Below, in pieces: positions 31,505-46,555 of a stretch of DNA of 64,000 nt. Positions within the stretch are counted from its first letter, which is position 1, and every line of letters begins with the position of its first letter. The notes below the pieces were generated by a model. It searched no databases. It was not told the DNA's origin and saw only the letters and a list, made by a program, of their open reading frames with translations. The stretch spans positions 62,001 to 126,000 of the forward strand of contig JALMLS010000220.1 in the NCBI GenBank assembly GCA_038496445.1. Reading direction: 5' to 3'. Source of the DNA: Trichosphaerium sp. ATCC 40318. Taxonomy: Eukaryota; Discosea; Flabellinia; Trichosidae. The position numbers were made by a program, and so were the translations under genes.

Positions 31505-34500
31505 TTATGGTGACGACAGTTGTAGTCCAATTAGTTGATGTTTTAGTTGAGTTGTTTTATTTATCAACGACTTTGCGTAGGTGAAGAATTTGTTTGGGGC
31601 TAAAGCGCTAATGATGTCTACTTCTCCGTCTTCCATCAGAATTATGTCCATCCGTTCTTCTGCTGTTGTTTCTGCGCTCATGCCTCCAGTTTTGAGGATC
31701 TCTGTGAAAGCGTCTGTTATCATATCTGTATGGGTGATAACTCCGGCTATGTTGTGGTTTATCTCGTGGATGTTTACGCCTTCTGGAGGTTTCACGATCA
31801 CTGCTTCTTGAACGATCATTTCTTGAGATTTGCTGACCACGTCTTCCCTGGTGATACCTACTAATTTATGATTAGAGTTTGGTGGATTGGGTCATCACCT
31901 TCTATCGTAATCATGATCACGATCACTATGTCTTCTACCAGAATGAGGATTTTTATCTACACGTGCTTTCTTATTGACATCATCTCTTGTGTCACTAACA
32001 CCTTGTGGCAACCCTCGTTTTTTGTTCACAATGACCATTTCATATGCTGCTCCATCCTGGACGTCATGGAAGCTCCTCACTACTCCCCCATTACTATCAG
32101 TTAGCCTAATTCGCTGGATCACATCAAACGCATCAGCAACTATTCATTTTAGCCAATTAGCATTAGGTGTAAACTTACCTTCATCTACCAAAGATTTGTT
32201 TGAAGTAACATTTATCCTTTGTACTCTAGAGTTTAATTTGGATTCGTTGGGCTTTCCAAAAGTTACTTTAATTGTTTTTAAGCCATCATCAAGCCAGTAT
32301 GTTTGTCCATCTACCATCTTAGAAATATGGCCAATTATTGTCTTGTTTACATCTAGGAGGGTGCAAGATGTGGGATTCTTCAACTTGAACGCTTCAGCAA
32401 CTAAAATTAAAGTTAGCAATAAGGAGTAAAGTGAAACTTAACAATGTTACCTGTTACAACAGGTGCCGTGTTTGGCTCAATATTCACTTTTTGGCTATCA
32501 TTTCTGTAGTTAACCACAATACACTTGACGCCATCATCAATCCAGTATTTCTGACCTTCAAGTATCTGCAAGTATTGTACAATGTGGTTTTTGCACTCAG
32601 AGTTGGCAGCTTTTATATTGAAACTTAATACGTCCAGCCCAAACTGTTCAGAAACTAAATTGTACATAAGCAAAGCTTACTACTGTATTATTACATACCT
32701 TCCTCAAGAATTAGCGCTGATTCTTGGATTTTTATGACTTTAGTTATGCTTCTATGTGTGATTGTCATCCATTTAAAACTACCATCAATGGAATTACCAA
32801 AGTTTAGCTTTTGATACATGTCTTTAGCTACAACAATCTATAAGCATGATTCCACACTTGGTCAAGTCTTACCATTAATTATACGACAACCTTCAATAAG
32901 ACCGTAAGGGTCCTTACATACACCTTTAGTATCACCAAATAAAACCGCTCCCAATTTGTCAAGAGACTCAAAGTGGTTTTCAGGAATACCGTGTCGGTAT
33001 GTTTGCCTGAAGCATAAAGTGTTAAACTCTTCAATATCTTCTTTCTCAATTAGGTAGGAGACAACAGGAACTGGCAATTTTGGATAAAAGTAACTGGTTT
33101 CTTTCTTTTTCTTCTCTACCAGCGTCATGGGCACTATAGCAAGTAATTTCTGAAGAGTGAAGTGATCACCATTGGAAGCACCATGCACGTTGATCTCAAA
33201 CCGTTGGTGTAGAGCCGCTGCCAAGGTTGATGCAGCGGCAATGGGTAGATTGTAATGAGCAGCAATAGCTGTTTTGAGAAATGCTTTGAAGGCTGTATCA
33301 TATGCTGGAAGATTACTTGGAGGAAGAATGTTTTCTATTTCCTTATGTCTTTCGAAAGACTGGGTAGATTCTCTTTGGCACCATTCCAGCTGCCTAAGTA
33401 GATAAGATAGATACTAATTTACAATCACATACTGTTGTAAAGAATCTTGAGTTATCACAGTTTCTTCCTTACTTTAGAGCATTAGAACTTAAAGACAATA
33501 AACGTGGCTATGTACGTAGCAGTAAAATGTTCCTTTGCCTTGGTTAATATTTCCCTGTATTGTTAGTGAGTATTATATTGCAATTGGATACTTACCTGAA
33601 TACTCCTTGGATGTATCTTGGATATCCTGCGTGATAATCCACAATACCTTCTGCAAACTTTGATTTGACATTGTCATTTTCAAACCTGAGATGCTGTTTA
33701 TACTATGTTCAGCCTTATTGATAATATCTATCATAACCTCTTTCGTAAACGTCTAAACAAAGAACATCAGATTAGAGATGAACATCAAAAATACACGTGT
33801 ACCTTTAATAGTAAAGGAACGATGGATGTTATTGAAATGTTTGTTCTAAAAGCTGACTTGGTGCTGTCGTCATTACCAATATCCATGAAGATAGGGTTGT
33901 GACCAGCCAATAGAAAGTGAATCTTACAACATGGTATTTTTCTCACACAATCATACAAGTTTTGCCAAATCCACTGCATAAAGATTCTAAACTGTCTGAG
34001 CTATATCACGGTTAGCCTTTACACTACCAATATGTCTTAATGTACACTATGATCATTAAACCTGTTTGTCGGGCTTATCTCATCAACAAAGAGAATCAAT
34101 GGATGGTAAAGACGTCGTTTTGACATTTGTTCATGATAGCCTTTTACCACATCCAAAAACGACATTATTTTCCCATCCAACTGCGTTTCAATTTCTACAC
34201 GCAGGTATTAGGTTTGGAGTTTATTGGCTGAGCAAAAAAAAAGCGTACCTATGTCACGTGATAGAAGGATCCTACGTGAAAATCTTTCAACAAAATATTT
34301 ATTTGCAGCCTCCTCGTCAAAATCTTGTAGTACCGGTTTACAAAACCTTGCGTCAAAATAGACGTAATCCGCTCCCACAAACTCTTTTACATATTCCTTC
34401 AACGAGGTTGGCACATGACTTTGAAAAGAGTCTGACATCATAGTAGCATGCATGTGATGCATAAATGTTGACTTCCCTGAGCGTTATTAAGAAAATAATT

Positions 34501-34838
34501 AAGTGAACTGTTGTTCTCTGTCAATGTCAAGTGTTCGTACCACAGCCAAAGTATAGACCCATTATTGGAGTACAGTACATCTGTGACGCTTGGTCCTCCG
34601 TTTTGTATGTTTGTCTCATAGCTATATCATTGTTTCGAAATATGTGTAGCAACTGTACGTATACATCATAATTGAGCTCTGCTTTGATAACATTTAAAAT
34701 TAGCATTGTATCAAGATGCTCTATCAAATCATCAAGGTCTGCAGCTACACTCTTGTTTGTTGCGTAAACACGCGTCCATAGGCGAACTTCGGCTTCAGTC
34801 AACTCCTTAATCACTTCTGAGCGAAATCCTATTGGACA
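31505..34838 (-). CDS. large P-loop NTPase with tandem C-terminal repeats (5' end unresolved)
   Basis: A chain of minus-strand exons from 34838 to 31505 reads as one protein. The first exon (34838-34538) has a helical region and PIMGLYFGCG, which splices to GKSTFMHH, forming a Walker A motif G-x4-GKST. Further on are KRRLYHPLILFVDEIS (Walker B), then HFLLAGHNPIFMD (sensor-like strand). After a long helical region come at least three related modules of about 60-75 residues: one with ILEGQKYWIDDGVKCIVV, one with MVDGQTYWLDDGLKTIKV and a shorter one with VQDGAAYEMVIV, each starting V-(A/S)-(E/D)-x-F. A charged HSDRDHDYDRR linker and a final exon (31505-31858) follow. I do not recognise the family; AAA- or STAND-type ATPase is inferred only from motif order. 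The start codon was not located. Confidence 0.6.
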
Positions 34839-35515
34839 CTAATTAAACTATGAAAGCCATATATTAAGCAAACAAAGAAGTAAGCGTTGTCTACGAAGGT
34901 ATGCAAGGCTTTTTTTACGTATGCGCCGTTTGAAATACAGATGGCGTACTTTTCATTGTTACTGTTTACAGACGCGTTTCTAGTACAGATGTTGTAAGAA
35001 GAGAGTACCAAACACCCCTAGATCATTTTCGAACAATCAATCAACGTTTTTTAAAAGAATGATACATGGACTTCATTTGGAGTAACCGCAACGTACTAAG
35101 TGTAAAGACAAGAGAGGTGAAATATAGAGCTACTCAAGGCTGAATGAGAAGAATAGTTGCAAGCCAGTTGTGATGTTATAAATTATAGAGCAATTTTGCC
35201 TTAATCACTTAAGGTAGGTTTCTATTTCAGGCTTCTACCGCTTTATCAGCAACAAAAGGTAGCATCTTAGAAAGTGAGGCAAACGTTTTTGTCAATTACC
35301 CCAAGCGTATGTAGGCTAATGGTGAATAACACAATATCACGTGCCTATATACAGTCTAATAAATTCGTTCTTTGTCATGCCTTCGAATGTGTTTAATGTT
35401 TCCTCAATAGACACTAATTCAATCAAACTCCAAATTGATTGTTGCTTCAGTCAACTTTCTTTATTTGTTTCGTTTGTTCACTATCAATAACATACAATAA
35501 AAACTGCCTCAAAAA
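34839..35515. other. region upstream of the NTPase gene and beyond the repeat arm
   Basis: Should contain the missing 5' exon of the NTPase gene. No other gene was recognised; a CACGTG occurs at about 35339. Confidence 0.3.
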
Positions 35516-38500
35516 CGTTATGGGATTAACAACAATACTTAAAAGTTGTTTAATTAACTACAGCAGGCTTCTTCAATGTTACAGTTGCACAAAAAGATAC
35601 GATATTAACTATTACTTGATTGATCGTTTTAAGATTTATTCTTGACGATAAGCTACAGCAATAGGTGCATGCATAGAGTCTGAAGACACTGGAATCTCAA
35701 TTGTACTTGATGAGAAACCGGCAGCGCTTGCTTTTAGAACAATATTCACAAGATCTGCGTTTGTATCAGTAACAACCTTTGTAAGAATACCTCCATCAAC
35801 ATCAATTTCTTTCTGACGCTGTCTGTCATGTGTTGCATGGTTTTCAGTGACTTGAACAATAGCACGAGCAAGACCATGGTATGTGGTTCTTGTCTTTGCT
35901 TTGTTTCTTTCATGTGATCCTGAATCACCATTACCAACGCCAATAACAACGCCAGGTCCTGATATTACTGAAAACGTAATAGATACACTGCTGGCAGTAC
36001 ATAGACGTCCCTATGTGTTCAAATTGAGTTAGTAAAGTAAGAAAGCATAAAGTGTCTGTTGAAAGAAAAAAGAAGTGTACCTCAGCGTCTAGTATTGATG
36101 CTCTTACAAGCGCAACATCTTGTCCATTTGCGTAAAGTGATGTTCCTGTTCCAGTTGAAGCAGATGGAGCATCCAGAGATAACTTTATAGATACTGGAGC
36201 ACCTGGTGTTTCAAGAGTGTGTTCAGCGACTTGTTGGCCATCGGCATTGTATCCAACTGCTTTAAGTGTTCCTGGTTCAAACTTTATGTTATCCCATTGT
36301 GTCCAGTTCGCCCAACCCATTTCTCTGATACCAAGACTCTTGCCATTGAGGAACAACTCATTCTTTGGGGTATTACTGAAGACTGTAATGGCAGGTGGCT
36401 CAACTTTTCCATCCCATACTTGTTGTATTTCGATCTTATCACAAGAAGGAAAGTCAGGACGACCATAATCGGATTCAGTGATATTACATAGCCACCAAGA
36501 TTGATACCTAACATAAAAAGATAAGTAAGTTGACAAGATTGCAATCACAAAAAATGTTGAGTGACAGCTTTTTTTGATAAAAGTACACGTGATTGCAACG
36601 TTACGTTTCAAAAAAGAAAAGAGAAGGTACCATGATACTGCGCTTTTTGCAAATCCAGCCAAATCAAAAATACCATAGTTACAAGATACTTGCGGCCAAC
36701 CATGAGGTGTAGGCTCTCCAATATAATCAAATAAAGTCCAAACACCCAAAGTACCAGCCATGTATTCTTTTATTTTTCCTGTTTTTGTATCATATGCTTG
36801 AGGCCACGACTGAGAGCATCTACCATGTTGACCTATCGAACATAGCCACCAAGACAGACAACCTCCATCGAAGCTACTACTGAAAGCACCGGCACTGGCA
36901 TTAACGATATTTTCACCACGCTGGATCGGACAAGAAGAAGACTCAGATGAAACAAGTGGAACGTTTGGATTTTCTGAATGAAATGTATCAAAGTTATGAG
37001 TGAAATGGCTGAATCCTTGTACATCAAGACTCTTCGACAAGTCTGAACTACTTCCACCATTCATGTTTGCCGATACTGGTCTCATCTTGTCATATTTTTT
37101 AACTTGTAAAACATGTTAGCTGGTGATAATATTTATGTAAAGCAAAATAATATTAGTGTACCTGCTTCTCTAAATGCTTGTCCTTTTGAGGCATCCAACT
37201 GAAAACATTCGACCTCGTTACAAAATGACCAAATAACGACTGCAGGATGGTTTCTATCTCTCATAACCAGATCAGACATGTGATCAACTACAAAAACGAA
37301 GCATTAGAAATCAAAAATAGAGATAGAAATTTAGTTCCTTATCGATTACGAGAGCAATTATTCACAAGAAAAATCTCACCTTGGTACGTATTGAAATCCC
37401 TGTTTTCATCCCAACACATAATACCCAAACTATCGAGTATATCATAAGTAGCAGGATCACCAGGATTGTGGCTCATTCTCCAAGAATTACCACCAACACG
37501 ACGTAACATCTGACCTCTGTACAAATTGATACGCTCTTGGACAGCAGCTCCAACTCCCGCAAAATCATTGTGATCAGAGAATCCTCTAAAGATAGTCCGT
37601 TTCTCGTTCAGGAAGAATCCATGATCAGCGTCCCATCTTGTAGATCTAAATCCAAGTGTTGTAGAATCATTATCTAATGAAGTACCGATACTATCGAGAA
37701 CACTGACTTCAAAGCGATAAAGATATGTTTTTTTGATGGACCAAAGATGAGGTGAAGAAAAGTCCATGTTGGTTGTTACTGTTGTCGTTCCACTCACTGG
37801 TAAACTTACGTTTACTGTCGAAGATTTGATGTGAGCGCCCGTATCATCCATGAGAGTAAATACAACATGTACTGGAGTCTGAGATGTCTTAGTATTTTGA
37901 AGTACAACTTCTGGATTCATCGTCACAGAAGAGAGGTCTTGGGACATTGTGTATGGTACATACAGAGAATATGGATTTATGAATACATCTTCAGTACGTG
38001 TTAACCACACATGACGATATAATCCACCACCCTCGTACCTGAATAGACGAAGTAAGTACGATAAAAAATACTACACAAAAGAAAATTTGAAAGAATACCA
38101 ATGACCACTCCCGAAAGATGCGTCAGTACGAATAGCAATGACGTTTGTGATTTTAGGATCCAGATACATATCAATACGATCAATAGGACTTGTGTATCCT
38201 GAAGTATGTTCTGCCACAAACTTTCCATTTATCCACACCTCCGTGATGTGAAAAGCGCCATCGAAAGTGATAAAAATACGAGAATTGCCTTGTCACGTGA
38301 TGAGAAATAAACATGACTACTCATTTTATTTTATAGATTCGTACCTCCTGACCATGCTTCAGGTACTTTGAAGTGCTTTCTATACCATCCAACACCGCGT
38401 GGAAGGTATCCATGGCCTTTTTCGGCACTCTGAGAAAACTCTCCATGTATCACAAAGTCGTGAGGAACATCAATAACATCCCACTTGCTGTCATCGAAAT

Positions 38501-39216
38501 TTGCTGAAGAGAATGGGTATGTCATTTTTGGCGGTACAACACGTTGACCACCATGATCTTTTCCACCGCTTTTGCACGTTACATCGCTACCTCCTAAGAA
38601 GCATCTGTTCCCCTCTAAGTGTTGTCAAGAAACAAAGAAAAGTAAACAGAAAAATCATAACACTTGTAATTGAGGTTACTGGCGATGGTTTTCGCTCTAG
38701 TTTTGTCTTGTAAACATAACGTACGCATGTACCATGTTGTACAATCAGGATAATAAGCCCCAGAGCAACATGCAAGCTGGCAATCGATGACATCGTGAAC
38801 CGGTGCGTAGGAAACATTACCCGTACACGTGACTTTGGTCAAAGGCTTGTTGAATGAACAATTTGGTTTGGCGTTTGTATCATCTCCCAAATGAAAACGC
38901 CAACCGAAATCAAACGACACGCGCTCACGTGGGGATCCACATGCGCTTAAAGAACATAAACACAGCAGTATTAAAACCGCAATTGACAATCTCTTCATTT
39001 AAACCCTAGAATACCATTTAGACGCCAAACAACGCTAAATAGAAGAGAAAAAAAAAGAACAACCAGCTAACAAATGCGGAAAAGGTTCTGTTTTTTCGAA
39101 GCGAATACGACGTTAAAGTTCAAATAAGCCTACCAACCAAACAAAGACGCACGTGCTTATGTTTCGATCAAGCAAAGGTATAATTACTCCGTCAATAACA
39201 GTCACATTTTCAAACT
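35516..39216 (-). repeat. inverted duplication, arm 1
   Basis: The whole minus-strand beta-galactosidase gene plus flanks repeats in opposite orientation at 53460-57236. Similarity begins near 39216 (GTGACTGTTATTGACGGAG, versus GTGACTGCTATTGACGGAG in arm 2) and ends near 35516 (GTTAATCCCAT in both). Exons are almost identical and introns or flanks less so. Confidence 0.9.
35636..38998 (-). CDS. GH2 beta-galactosidase-like enzyme, copy 1
   Basis: A multi-exon gene starting MKRLSIAVLILLCLCSLSAC (signal peptide) and ending AVAYRQE. GH2 landmarks in order: RVSFDFGWRFHLGD at the mature N-terminus; PHDFVIHGEFS and GVGWYRKHF (sugar-binding domain); an immunoglobulin-like domain (VVLQNTKTSQTPVHVVFTL, SPHLWS); then the TIM barrel with GFRSTRWD, RGFSDHNDF, SWRMSHNPGDP and acid/base region VIWSFCNEGE, the probable nucleophile region PLVSSE, and GTLGVWTLFDYIGEPTP. 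A cysteine-rich insert (CQLACCSGAYYPDC, CFLGG) interrupts the N-terminal domain. The enzyme should cleave terminal beta-galactosides outside the cell. Copy 2 lies 14 kb away in inverse orientation. Confidence 0.9.
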
Positions 39217-40189
39217 TTGGACGTTTCTCATAATGTAATAGTTATAAACAACAACATGATCAAACATCTTAAACAAAAATAACTACAAAACAAACTTACT
39301 TACAAGTTTGCGATGATGGGTTTGCGGATTGCTAGTATACGAACTCAAAAAGACTATTATTATTGTTTGCAAGGGGGTAAGTACTGTGAGCGTACCGGAC
39401 GTGTTGAAGCACACCAGAAGCTTTTATGCTTGTGCCGAAAAGAAAAGACAATAAACCCAAAAACTGTACTAGTTCAAGTGGCTGGGTGGCCTAAAGCCTG
39501 ACAGCACTTTTGGATATAATTCGAACTCAGCAGTCCATACAATAATGGCAAAAAAACTGGCTAAATGTGAGCAGGATTTGATCCATTCGGTATGGCCTAA
39601 GCGTTCATCTTGCCAGGAGCTTAGCTTCATGAGAACACAACTGTGGATAGATGCTAAATAAAAAGAAATATTCACAATTTACTCAAATTAACCTTGCAGT
39701 GCAAAAAATTGTACCTATTTTTCTAGTACCAACAATGACCAAGTGTTACACCACGATACCAGTTCACTGGAATTTAATTATTACTCAAATACCCTTGCAT
39801 TTTGTCACGGTGTTTTTATTGATTGTTGAATGTTTAAGTCATTTGTCGTATGTAAAGAGATAAAAGAACTCAAATTTAATAAATGGAAAGGGTCTCTGGC
39901 TACGTGATCCAGGGATCAAAGCTGAGCGAGAAGTATTCTCTCCTTTCAACCTGGTATTGTAGATCAACAAGAACGCACGAAGACATCAAAAGTCAACTTA
40001 TGATACACAAAACTGGCTTGACCTCACTGTCTTGTTCTCGCAATTTCTTTCTTTGTTTTTTTTAGTTTCACTATGAAACCATAAGCATCAAAACGAGTAA
40101 GACTTGACATGTTGGTAGAATATACTATTGGTAAACAACACCTTTTGGGACATACGAACTGACAGAATACTGTTTTTAGTAGGTTCAAT
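39217..40189. other. intergenic, no gene seen
   Basis: Upstream flank of beta-galactosidase copy 1 and downstream flank of the DUSP gene. Several short frames are open on both strands but none has splice support or family resemblance. Confidence 0.4.
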
Positions 40190-41195
40190 CATGTTATGAT
40201 TGGTGAATCAGGTACAGGGTTTACTTTTAGTCCATTGTCTAAACAGTATCTGTAGGCATCAAATTCTCCATCTTCGTTGAGATAAGATTTGAACGTTTCA
40301 TGCTTCTCTGTATCACCTTCTAAATTGAAATCAAGATCACCCCATAAATCCAATTGCTAACAAAAAACAAAAGGTTAATCAGCGAGAATCGTCATGGATA
40401 ATACGTCAAAAAGGTTTTTGCCAATGAGGGCATGGCCTTTACCACGTGTACTTGTTTTATTTTTTGCAAAGTTTCTGAAGAAACCATCACGTGCATTGAA
40501 AAGTTGAAACGTGATTTTTTTTGGAAGAAAACGAAAATAACCATGTTTGAAAGTACAACCAAAAAACGTACCAGCTTGAATCCTTTTTTAACATCTATAT
40601 ATGGCCGTCTAGCTTTTAGAAAAGTTACAGATTCAGAGTATGTCATATCTTTATATCTCATCAAGTACGCCAATACCACTGAAACTGAACGACATTGTCC
40701 AGCACGACTATTTATTTTTTTGTCAAAAAAAAAAGGAGCTTGTTTCGAACATTGCCGTACCAGTGTACTAAAATGACACCATTATCTGATAAGACTTTGT
40801 CTATATATGTCGTGCACTCCGGTAAAAGTGATATTAAATCTGCTCTATCATCATCCCATAAAGGTCTTGACAAGTGCTTCGAAGAAAAAAAATGTTAAAA
40901 TAACACTCTTTGACACGTTTGTACAAAGCTATTATGTTAAATCAGGTTTATTAGTGTAAAGTACCTCTACTGGGGCTGCTACACGAACCACTGCTGTCAT
41001 CGATAGTACATGAGTAACTTTTTTCTGATTACGTTTTAGTATTTTTGCTTAAAACTCTGTAATACGTACGCTTTCAAGGAAAGATTTACGTTCAGGTGCA
41101 CATACGCTGCTTAAAAATAAGCCAGGTACAATTTCATCTACGCTCAATACATTGTGCCTGTACGTCGTGCTTACAACACGTACAACATTCCCCAT
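40190..41195 (-). CDS. N-myristoylated dual-specificity phosphatase
   Basis: Exons run from 41195 to 40190 and give about 200 residues: 41070-41195 (MGNVVRVVSTTYRHN, EIVPGLFLSS), one with KKVTHVLSMTAV, one starting CACTTGTCAAGA (SRPLWDDDRADLISLLPE), one with the catalytic loop, and a last exon (QLDLWGDLDFNLEGD). The active-site signature HCRAGQCRS fits HCxxGxxR(S/T), with the Cys split by an intron, and the general-acid Asp is in WDDDRADL. AYLMRYKDMTYSESV and FLKARRP are typical DUSP sequences. Gly2 plus a short basic start resembles the myristoylated DUSP22/DUSP15 group. It should dephosphorylate phospho-Tyr/Ser/Thr proteins at membranes. The closest subfamily is not certain. Confidence 0.85.
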
Positions 41196-41762
41196 ACCAG
41201 TTAAATCAAATTGCGTAACCCTTAGCCGAATGACGTTCCGCTAGATTCTTTACTTGAAAACTTTGTAGACGTCAAGAATTTTTAGCACGTAATGCGGTCT
41301 TTGACTACAATAAACTTAAAAAAAGTGTCAAAAAGTCAACGGTTGAAAGAACTTGAAACTTTGAGAATTTAACACTTGGGTTATGTCACGTGATAACCTA
41401 GTGTTCTACTAGGGAGTATAGGAGTATTGATTGATACTGTGGTCAACTACTTTGGCGACTTTCAATTTCGGTCAAAAATACACTTCTAAATTCATCGGCA
41501 CTGCTCAATACTTCCCCAAATTGTGATATTCTGATACATATTTAGCAAAACTTAAACGGTGTACGTAGAACCTTTTAATTTACAAAATAAGCTCATAACG
41601 TTTTTAACTGGGCGCAGGCTGCATATCTATATAAAAATTTGCTCTATTATCCTTGCGCGGCGGTGGGTGCGACACTCCGTACAATCCACCAAGCTTTTTT
41701 TGTAAACTTTTTTAGTAGCACGTGCTTAATTAGTTGAAGGAGTCTAACTTTACGAAATAAGA
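41196..41762. other. divergent intergenic region
   Basis: Separates the start codons of the DUSP gene (minus) and the gene at 41763 (plus). CACGTG occurs at about 41387 and 41719. No coding signal. Confidence 0.4.
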
Positions 41763-42450
41763 ATGTCGAGGAAACGCAAAAAACAACCCTGTGTTACGGA
41801 CAGTGAGCGAGCGAAACGCCACAGAAAAGTACGCTACAATTTTTTAACGAGAAAACACACGTGAATTATCGATTCGCGGATTTTGAAACTGTTCGATTTT
41901 TTTCGACTTACGTGCGCTTTGTTTCAAACAAAATTTTGATATCGTTGTCCTGCACAATGTTGTACTAATTTACATTTGTGTAGCTGAAATTTTGTGCTAT
42001 ACATCCAAGAAGATGTAGAGGAGGCCTTTCATTACGCGTTGTCCGAGATGCTGATGAAGCAAAGAAACTCAACATTGTAAGAGCGTTTTTTATAATTTTC
42101 TTGTCTTGTTTAAAACTAAATCCCTGTAGGCTGTTAAAACAACATATCGAAACTCTAAAGCTGTACTTTATCCAGGCTCTTATATATGTCCAACAGCTAT
42201 GACACAAATGTCTAGGCATTATGGAGTAACCAGTAAAACTGCTCTATTGGCTTGTATTTCTAAAAAACTAGAACCTGAACCCCCTATACTAAGTCGAGCT
42301 TATTTCGGTAGATTGTTAGGGGTCTTACAACATCTTATTCAAAACAGTGATTATGATATTCCACATGTTGATGGTTTCGTATTGCAGGAAACCCCAGAAG
42401 ATGAGAACATAGTTTTTTCACGACATGTTATTGACTTAGACTTGCCATAA
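41763..42450 (+). CDS. uncharacterised protein with basic N-terminus
   Basis: Three exons (41763-41828, 41984-42076, 42130-42450) give 159 residues. The start MSRKRKKQPC and later RAKRHRK resemble nuclear localisation signals. The rest is globular and includes VLYPGSYICPTAMTQMSRHY and AYFGRLLGVLQHLIQ. No family recognised; the strict phase agreement and canonical splice sites make it a real gene. Confidence 0.6.
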
Positions 42451-42963
42451 ATTTTTTTTTATCTAGCATGTTTAAGTTGCTTGTATAAGACAGCACAATA
42501 GTATTAGACGTAAAAATGACGATATTTATATTTTGTTTGCATTATGGCGCGTGATTAAATTGCGTTGTTAGATTGTAGAATAAAAACTAACGAGAAGTAA
42601 ATGAAAATTTTGAGTCAATTCCCACGTGGAAAAACGTGGTCATTCATGAACGCATTTATTGCTTATGACTGAAGCGCTTTTGAAAGTGATAACATAACAA
42701 GCTAGTTCTTGTAATCGTTGTGCTTTTTTGATGTCTCTTTTCTTTGTTCAACAGTCAGTGAGCAGCAAATAATGCCTTAAAAAATTTAACTATAAGTCAT
42801 AGAAAACAGTAAAATTTGATTTACTAGTATAGTACACAGACAGTTGTTTGCAACGTTTAAATACAGTACATCGCGCAGAGATTACAAATCATATTTTTTG
42901 GAGCCACGCTTTTTAGATTTTTTACCTTTCTTTTTTTCTAACAAACGAGATTAAAAACGCTTC
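42451..42963. other. intergenic, no gene seen
   Basis: AT-rich; holds the 3' end of the gene ending at 42450 and the upstream flank of the short frame at 42964. Confidence 0.35.
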
Positions 42964-43224
42964 ATGACGCCTTACAAAGATACAAAAACCGTACGTTTAG
43001 GCGATCCAGAGGAAGAAGCTAGTTTTGCACTGTCTCTCTTACTGGATCCAGCAGAGCTGGATTTCAACCGTGTAGGTTGTGGTCGCGACTGCAAGAAAAA
43101 GGAATGTGAGCGAGTTCAAAGACTGAGAACTATTTTTCTGAAAAAAAATGCTGTAGATACAGATAGGAATAACTACAGATACGATACATACATAATAAAA
43201 TCAATAAAGTATAATGATAGATAA
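42964..43224 (+). CDS. small uncharacterised protein
   Basis: A single open frame of 86 residues beginning MTPYKDTKTVRLGDPEEEAS. An acidic first half is followed by VGCGRDCKKKECERV, three cysteines in a basic context, and a Tyr/Lys-rich end. It faces the convergent NDR kinase gene. Not recognised; could be a first exon. Confidence 0.4.
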   Translation: MTPYKDTKTVRLGDPEEEASFALSLLLDPAELDFNRVGCGRDCKKKECERVQRLRTIFLKKNAVDTDRNNYRYDTYIIKSIKYNDR

Positions 43225-43382
43225 TACATTTAAGCGAACTTGTCAAGTACACGCAAACTAAGCAACGAGTAGTGATAACTATTAAAGTCACATTACTCGT
43301 AGGATATGCTTAGGGTTACACCGAACGGTACTTGGGGATTTTTTTTAGGGCGACAAAAAGAAGTATTAGTAAACTATCGCAA

Positions 43383-46019
<2,637 letters not shown>

Positions 46020-46555
46020 TGTATATAAAGTGTGCTGTTTGCTGTGAGTGTACGAGGGGCAGCGATGCAGCCAACGGAGTGATGTGGTAGCCAAATTTAA
46101 CTTGGATGCTTTTTCTAGACCCAAAATTGGCGTACTTAATGAAACCAAAAAAGCGTCTAATACATTAAAAGCATGTTGTTGAAACGCGAATTACACTTTG
46201 TACTACGTCGCCTATTTTAAAACATTTACCGATCTCATTTCAAGTTATTCGTACTTTGTAGTTACGGTAGATAAACAACACGCGTAGTGACACGTATGCG
46301 GAGTTTATTGTACGCGCTCCGTGATTTTTGTCGTTTATGGTACATTTTGCTTTATTATTATTCTTGGGGGTTAAACTGCTGTCAGCAAACGACGCATTGA
46401 GTAAATGTATTGTGGTTTGTGAGTACTGCACTCTTTGAAAAAAAATGTTACCTAATATAACTTTCGCTGCGGTTTCAAAAATGTGTGGCGTATTTATTTA
46501 CAATTTTTGGCTTGTGCCTTTGTCACGATTTTAAGTATTTTTTTTTTTGGCGACG
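46020..46555. other. intergenic, NDR kinase upstream region
   Basis: Between the NDR kinase start and the 3' end of the thioredoxin-like gene, both on the minus strand. No exon recognised. Confidence 0.4.

Noticed and set aside
39313-40065. Several short open frames on the plus strand
   Set aside because: Each is close to chance length, and none shows splice or domain support.
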